From an uncultured Winogradskyella sp. (lineage in GTDB: Bacteria > Bacteroidota > Bacteroidia > Flavobacteriales > Flavobacteriaceae), in contig NZ_CANLYI010000006.1 in the NCBI RefSeq assembly GCF_947495255.1, positions 310,001-374,000 on the forward strand: 64,000 nt of DNA. Reading direction: 5' to 3'. Positions 61,633-64,000 of this stretch are shown one piece after another. Numbering within the stretch: the first letter of the stretch is position 1; each line of letters begins with the position of its first letter. Made by a program: the position numbers and the translations under genes. Under the pieces are notes generated by a model. The model was not told the DNA's origin. It made no database searches and worked only from the letters and a program-made list of their open reading frames with translations.

Positions 61633-62217
61633 TTAATAATCTGCTTTTAAAACAATATCGCGTTGTGCAACAAGCATTCCTTCTTCTGTGATTAACTTTA
61701 ATATTCTTGTTGGATCTCCTTTTTTTGCCATTCTTTTTCTACATGTTTTTGTAAGTAGAGGATCTTCATCAAAAAGAAATGTTTCTACTTCGTAAGCATC
61801 CTTAGAAGGTTCCTTTACAATAGGGTATAATTGTTGCAATTGATTATATCTTCTGTCTCCTCCTGGTACAAATGTATAAAACGTATAACGACCATCAGCA
61901 TCTGTCTTTACCCAACCTCTATGATTTACATAACGTTTATCATTCTCTTCTATTAATTCGAAATCACCATTTTCATCTGGCTGTTGTACATATAAGATAA
62001 CATCTTTTGCTGGTGTAACACCATCACTCTTATATATAACACCAGAAATTTTTAGTTTATTTATTTTAGACTCAAAATCCGGAATTGTATCTACATTTCT
62101 TAAATTAAGATCTTCTTTATCATAAATAGGAAGTTCCATATTAGAAGTTTGAGCAGAAATAAAACTACTAACACTTATAAGGCAAATTAAAGAAAATAAA
62201 GAAAATGTCGTTTTCAT
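61633..62217 (-). CDS. exported intradiol-dioxygenase-fold protein lacking metal histidines
   Basis: A 194-residue exported protein (signal peptide MKTTFSLFSLICLISVSSFI, cut near SAQ). The core KISGVIYKSDGVTPAKDVIL and RGWVKTDADGRYTFYTFVPG matches the beta-sandwich of intradiol ring-cleavage dioxygenases. In active enzymes Y-P is followed by an H-x-H iron site; here LYPIVKEPSKDAYEVETFLF has no His. An aromatic-ring dioxygenase activity is therefore unlikely; it may bind aromatics or act as a surface beta-sandwich. I use ATG 62217, not GTG 62250. Confidence 0.75.
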   Translation of the reverse strand: MKTTFSLFSLICLISVSSFISAQTSNMELPIYDKEDLNLRNVDTIPDFESKINKLKISGVIYKSDGVTPAKDVILYVQQPDENGDFELIEENDKRYVNHRGWVKTDADGRYTFYTFVPGGDRRYNQLQQLYPIVKEPSKDAYEVETFLFDEDPLLTKTCRKRMAKKGDPTRILKLITEEGMLVAQRDIVLKADY

Positions 62218-62578
62218 AAGAATATGTATTACGGTTGCATCAAAATTCACACTTTTTATTACTATTTCAATAAAAATCTTATCAATGTGATATTTATACG
62301 ATAAACAGAAATTGAAAACTTATAACTCCGACGAAGTACCCAACTTTTATTATTTAATTATGCTTTGATTTAGATGATTAGCTTAAAAATTGTATTTAAT
62401 TCAATTAATATATCTCTTTAAACTAGCATTTAGACTAGATATATAATAGTCCCTGAACCTGTTGCTGTTTTCTTAAATCAAATCTTCTTATTTATGTACT
62501 ATTATTTTAATACAGCTCAAGCAAATATTAGTCATAATTTCATTAAAATTTAAGCCAAGAATAGATACTTTCTTGAGT

Positions 62579-62644
62579 TGAAAAAACAACACATTATTGA
62601 AGTAGAATTCCATTTTAGGAATTAAAAATTAAGTTGTTTTTTCA
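62579..62644. repeat. nested inverted repeat
   Basis: Outer arms TGAAAAAACAAC (62579-62590) and its exact complement (62633-62644), 12 bases each; inner arms AATTCC (62606-62611) and GGAATT (62618-62623). It could form a two-storey hairpin. One arm end has a T-run, so a terminator function is possible, though no gene ends just upstream. Confidence 0.5.
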
Positions 62645-62694
62645 CTTAAAACTAATAAAACACGACCAAAATCAGAATTCAACAGACAAATGTA

Positions 62695-62723
62695 TTTCGT
62701 CGGTGTTATTTGCTTTTTGTCAA
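62695..62723 (+). promoter_or_regulatory. direct-repeat motif upstream of the gene at 62856
   Basis: TTTCGTCGG (62695-62703) and TTTTGTCAA (62715-62723) are imperfect direct repeats 20 bases apart. The block 62692-62712 matches 63471-63491, upstream of the next secreted-protein gene, at 18 of 21 positions. A LytTR-like or other tandem-site regulator is an inference. Confidence 0.4.
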
Positions 62724-62794
62724 CAAAAACAACACTTTAACCAATTATTTTGTTATTTAATCGATAAATATTTTGTAAAAAAATGAGTATTTTA

Positions 62795-62825
62795 ATTGTT
62801 TTTTTTAAATAATTGTATAGATTTG
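62795..62825 (+). promoter_or_regulatory. promoter of the gene at 62856
   Basis: ATTG (62795-62798, three of four bases of TTTG) is followed after 19 bases by TAGATTTG (62818-62825), a full -7 match. The ATG is 31 bases further on. Confidence 0.65.
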
Positions 62826-62855
62826 TCTCACTAAGAATAACATAAAAGCATAATT

Positions 62856-63308
62856 ATGAAACTAAAATTTACTTTATTCAGTGCCTTTTTTTTACTGATG
62901 ATGACTATGAGTTTTGCTCAAAAAAACAAAGAGTCTCAAAGCATCATTAGCGGCAAAGTAAATATCTCAAAATACCATAGTCGTGAAGACTTAGAAGGTA
63001 TGGATAAGGGGCAATTACTGACCTTATACATAGAGCGTATTGAAGTAATTGTAAATATATTACCAAATATTGCCTTTGCAACTAAGCCAGGTGTAACGAT
63101 GGCATCTTTAGGGATACCTGAAACAAAAGACAATAAAAAAGCTTTAGAAGAAAATATAGAAGCTTCAGATACTTATTTTGAAAGTACGATAGAATTTCAA
63201 AAATCGATACTACCATACTCCGATACTACAGATTTAATAGCTGCAATTTTGTTTTACGAATCAACATTGAAAGCATTACATACATATGAAGACTTTAAAA
63301 AAGATTAG
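62856..63308 (+). CDS. secreted hypothetical protein
   Basis: A 150-residue exported protein (signal peptide MKLKFTLFSAFFLLMMTMSFAQ). The mature part is helical (KYHSREDLEGMDKGQLLTLY, IERIEVIVNILPNIAF, KALEENIEASDTYFESTIEF) with no cysteine and no recognised domain. It has a clear promoter and terminator, so it is a single-gene unit. It shares an upstream repeat motif with the gene at 63570. Confidence 0.8.
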   Translation: MKLKFTLFSAFFLLMMTMSFAQKNKESQSIISGKVNISKYHSREDLEGMDKGQLLTLYIERIEVIVNILPNIAFATKPGVTMASLGIPETKDNKKALEENIEASDTYFESTIEFQKSILPYSDTTDLIAAILFYESTLKALHTYEDFKKD

Positions 63309-63333
63309 TTAGTTTTATTTATTATAGTGTTTT

Positions 63334-63367
63334 AAACCTTGTCTTTTTTAAGTCAAGGTTTTTTTAT
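63334..63367 (+). terminator. intrinsic terminator after the gene at 62856
   Basis: AAACCTTG (63334-63341) pairs with CAAGGTTT (63354-63361) and is followed by TTTTTTATA. It begins 26 bases after the stop codon. Confidence 0.75.
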
Positions 63368-63470
63368 ACCCTATTTCTAATTTGTTATAACATCTTGTTT
63401 TTAAAACACATAAAAACCCTTTTAAAAGTACTTATTAGTAAGAATTACGTGACAAAAGTAATTAATTAGT

Positions 63471-63502
63471 GTATTTCATCGATATTATTTGTGTTTCATG
63501 GA
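63471..63502 (+). promoter_or_regulatory. direct-repeat motif upstream of the gene at 63570
   Basis: TTTCATCGA (63474-63482) and TTTCATGGA (63494-63502) are direct repeats 20 bases apart, in the same arrangement and spacing as at 62695. The second repeat ends 67 bases before the ATG. Confidence 0.4.
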
Positions 63503-63569
63503 ATTTATTGTTAGTTTTGACCTAATAGTAAAATGTCCCTTAAATATCTATTAAAAGAATTAACCTATT

Positions 63570-64000
63570 ATGAAAAAAAATACTCTCACTTTATTTCTCA
63601 TTCTTTTTGTGCTTTGCAATATAAATGCTCAGCAAGAAAAAGGAATAACTGGTTACGATAACTGGTTAGACACTTGGACGGATTTTAAACCTAATAAGGC
63701 TAACTACGATGAAGCTACTCAAATTCTCTCTGGAGATATTGATGAAAATACAACCTTAACAAAAAGAAACATTTATTTATTACTAGGTGAAGTTTATGTA
63801 ATGAACAACGCTACATTAACTATTGAACCTGGTACAGTAATTTTAGGTGATTACGAAACCAATGGATCTTTAACAATCAGTAGAGGTTCTAAATTAGAAG
63901 CCAAAGGCACCATTCTCGACCCTATAGTATTTACATCTAGTAGAACAGACAAAAAATCTGGTGATTGGGGCGGAATTTTTATTCTTGGTGATGCACCTAT
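63570..64000 (+). CDS. secreted beta-helix-type surface protein (3' end outside window)
   Basis: The first 143 codons of an exported protein. It begins MKKNTLTLFLILFVLCNINA with a signal cut near AQQ. The mature part follows the pattern of flavobacterial beta-helix or multi-copper-like surface proteins: ATLTIEPGTVILGDYETNGS, then LTISRGSKLEAKGTI, DPIVFTSSRTDKKSGDWGGI and FILGDAP. The IEPGTVI, RGSKL, PIVFTS and GDWGG series is common to proteins that carry T9SS tails, but the C-terminus is not visible. Confidence 0.85.
   Translation, partial: MKKNTLTLFLILFVLCNINAQQEKGITGYDNWLDTWTDFKPNKANYDEATQILSGDIDENTTLTKRNIYLLLGEVYVMNNATLTIEPGTVILGDYETNGSLTISRGSKLEAKGTILDPIVFTSSRTDKKSGDWGGIFILGDAP

Larger units (their letters stand above)
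62218..62855. other. long AT-rich intergenic region
   Basis: 638 bases without a gene between divergent genes. It contains a nested inverted repeat (62579-62644), a shared direct-repeat motif (62695-62723) and a promoter (62795-62825). I see nothing definite in 62218-62578. Confidence 0.7.

Overview
The window is chromosomal DNA from a low-GC member of the Bacteroidota, most likely a marine Flavobacteriaceae. This rests on the strong A+T bias, a SusC-like/TonB-dependent receptor at the left edge, a type IX secretion (T9SS) sorting domain on a repeat-rich surface protein, lipoproteins with SCSNDDDD-type tails, promoters of the Bacteroidota type (TAnnTTTG at -7, sometimes TTTG at -33), and translation starts without Shine-Dalgarno sites. 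I cannot name the genus. There are no rRNA or tRNA genes, no CRISPR array, no insertion sequence and no prophage that I can see.

Layout. 1-5.4 kb: truncated TonB-dependent receptor, an unrecognised cytosolic protein, and a choice-of-anchor A / MopE-type repeat protein for T9SS. 5.4-13.5 kb (minus strand): a QorB-like reductase, then a tightly packed set running from an O-methyltransferase through a zinc-knuckle coiled coil, a SnoaL-like protein, an MsrQ-like heme membrane protein, a Rieske-glutamate synthase fusion and a WPHHFD protein to EgtB, EgtD and an Asp/Glu-racemase-like protein. 13.6-19.5 kb: a four-domain lipoprotein, a metallo-beta-lactamase lipoprotein, and a kefG-kefC-araC operon. 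19.6-26 kb: MarC, SDR, a 2OG-Fe(II) oxygenase, a yellow/MRJP protein with a cupin, a quinone-oxidoreductase-type MDR and a nitroreductase. 26-31.3 kb: AlkB, a BCCT transporter, an ABM monooxygenase divergent from an AraC regulator, and an orphan GAF histidine kinase.

31.6-36.6 kb is a TetR-headed operon of aldehyde and electrophile-handling enzymes (Rossmann protein, nitroreductase, MDR reductase, YqhD-like alcohol dehydrogenase, Hsp31/DJ-1). A palindromic operator sits in its promoter, and a stop codon falls exactly where a lipobox cysteine would be. 36.6-40.7 kb keeps the E. coli order tesA / ybbA-ybbP. 40.7-47.1 kb: secreted hypotheticals, a class C beta-lactamase-fold hydrolase, an EamA transporter, three small genes and FabD. 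47.3-50 kb: two DEAD-box helicases. 50-59.7 kb: deoxyribonucleotidase, Crp/Fnr regulator with a desaturase, a DnaQ/UvrC-like nuclease, an alginate-lyase-fold enzyme, a cold-shock protein with a near-ideal promoter, pta-ackA, and a CDP-alcohol phosphatidyltransferase. 59.7-64 kb: patatin-like phospholipase, an intradiol-dioxygenase-fold protein lacking its histidines, and two secreted-protein genes that share an upstream direct-repeat motif.

Taken together, redox and electrophile stress handling recurs (Egt genes, KefC/KefG, YqhD/Hsp31/nitroreductases/MDRs, AlkB). The rest is ordinary flavobacterial housekeeping and surface biology. The strongest candidates for something undescribed are the Rieske/MsrQ/Egt gene set at 6.4-13.5 kb, the shared motif ahead of the two genes at the right edge, and the interrupted lipoprotein leader at 35.7 kb.
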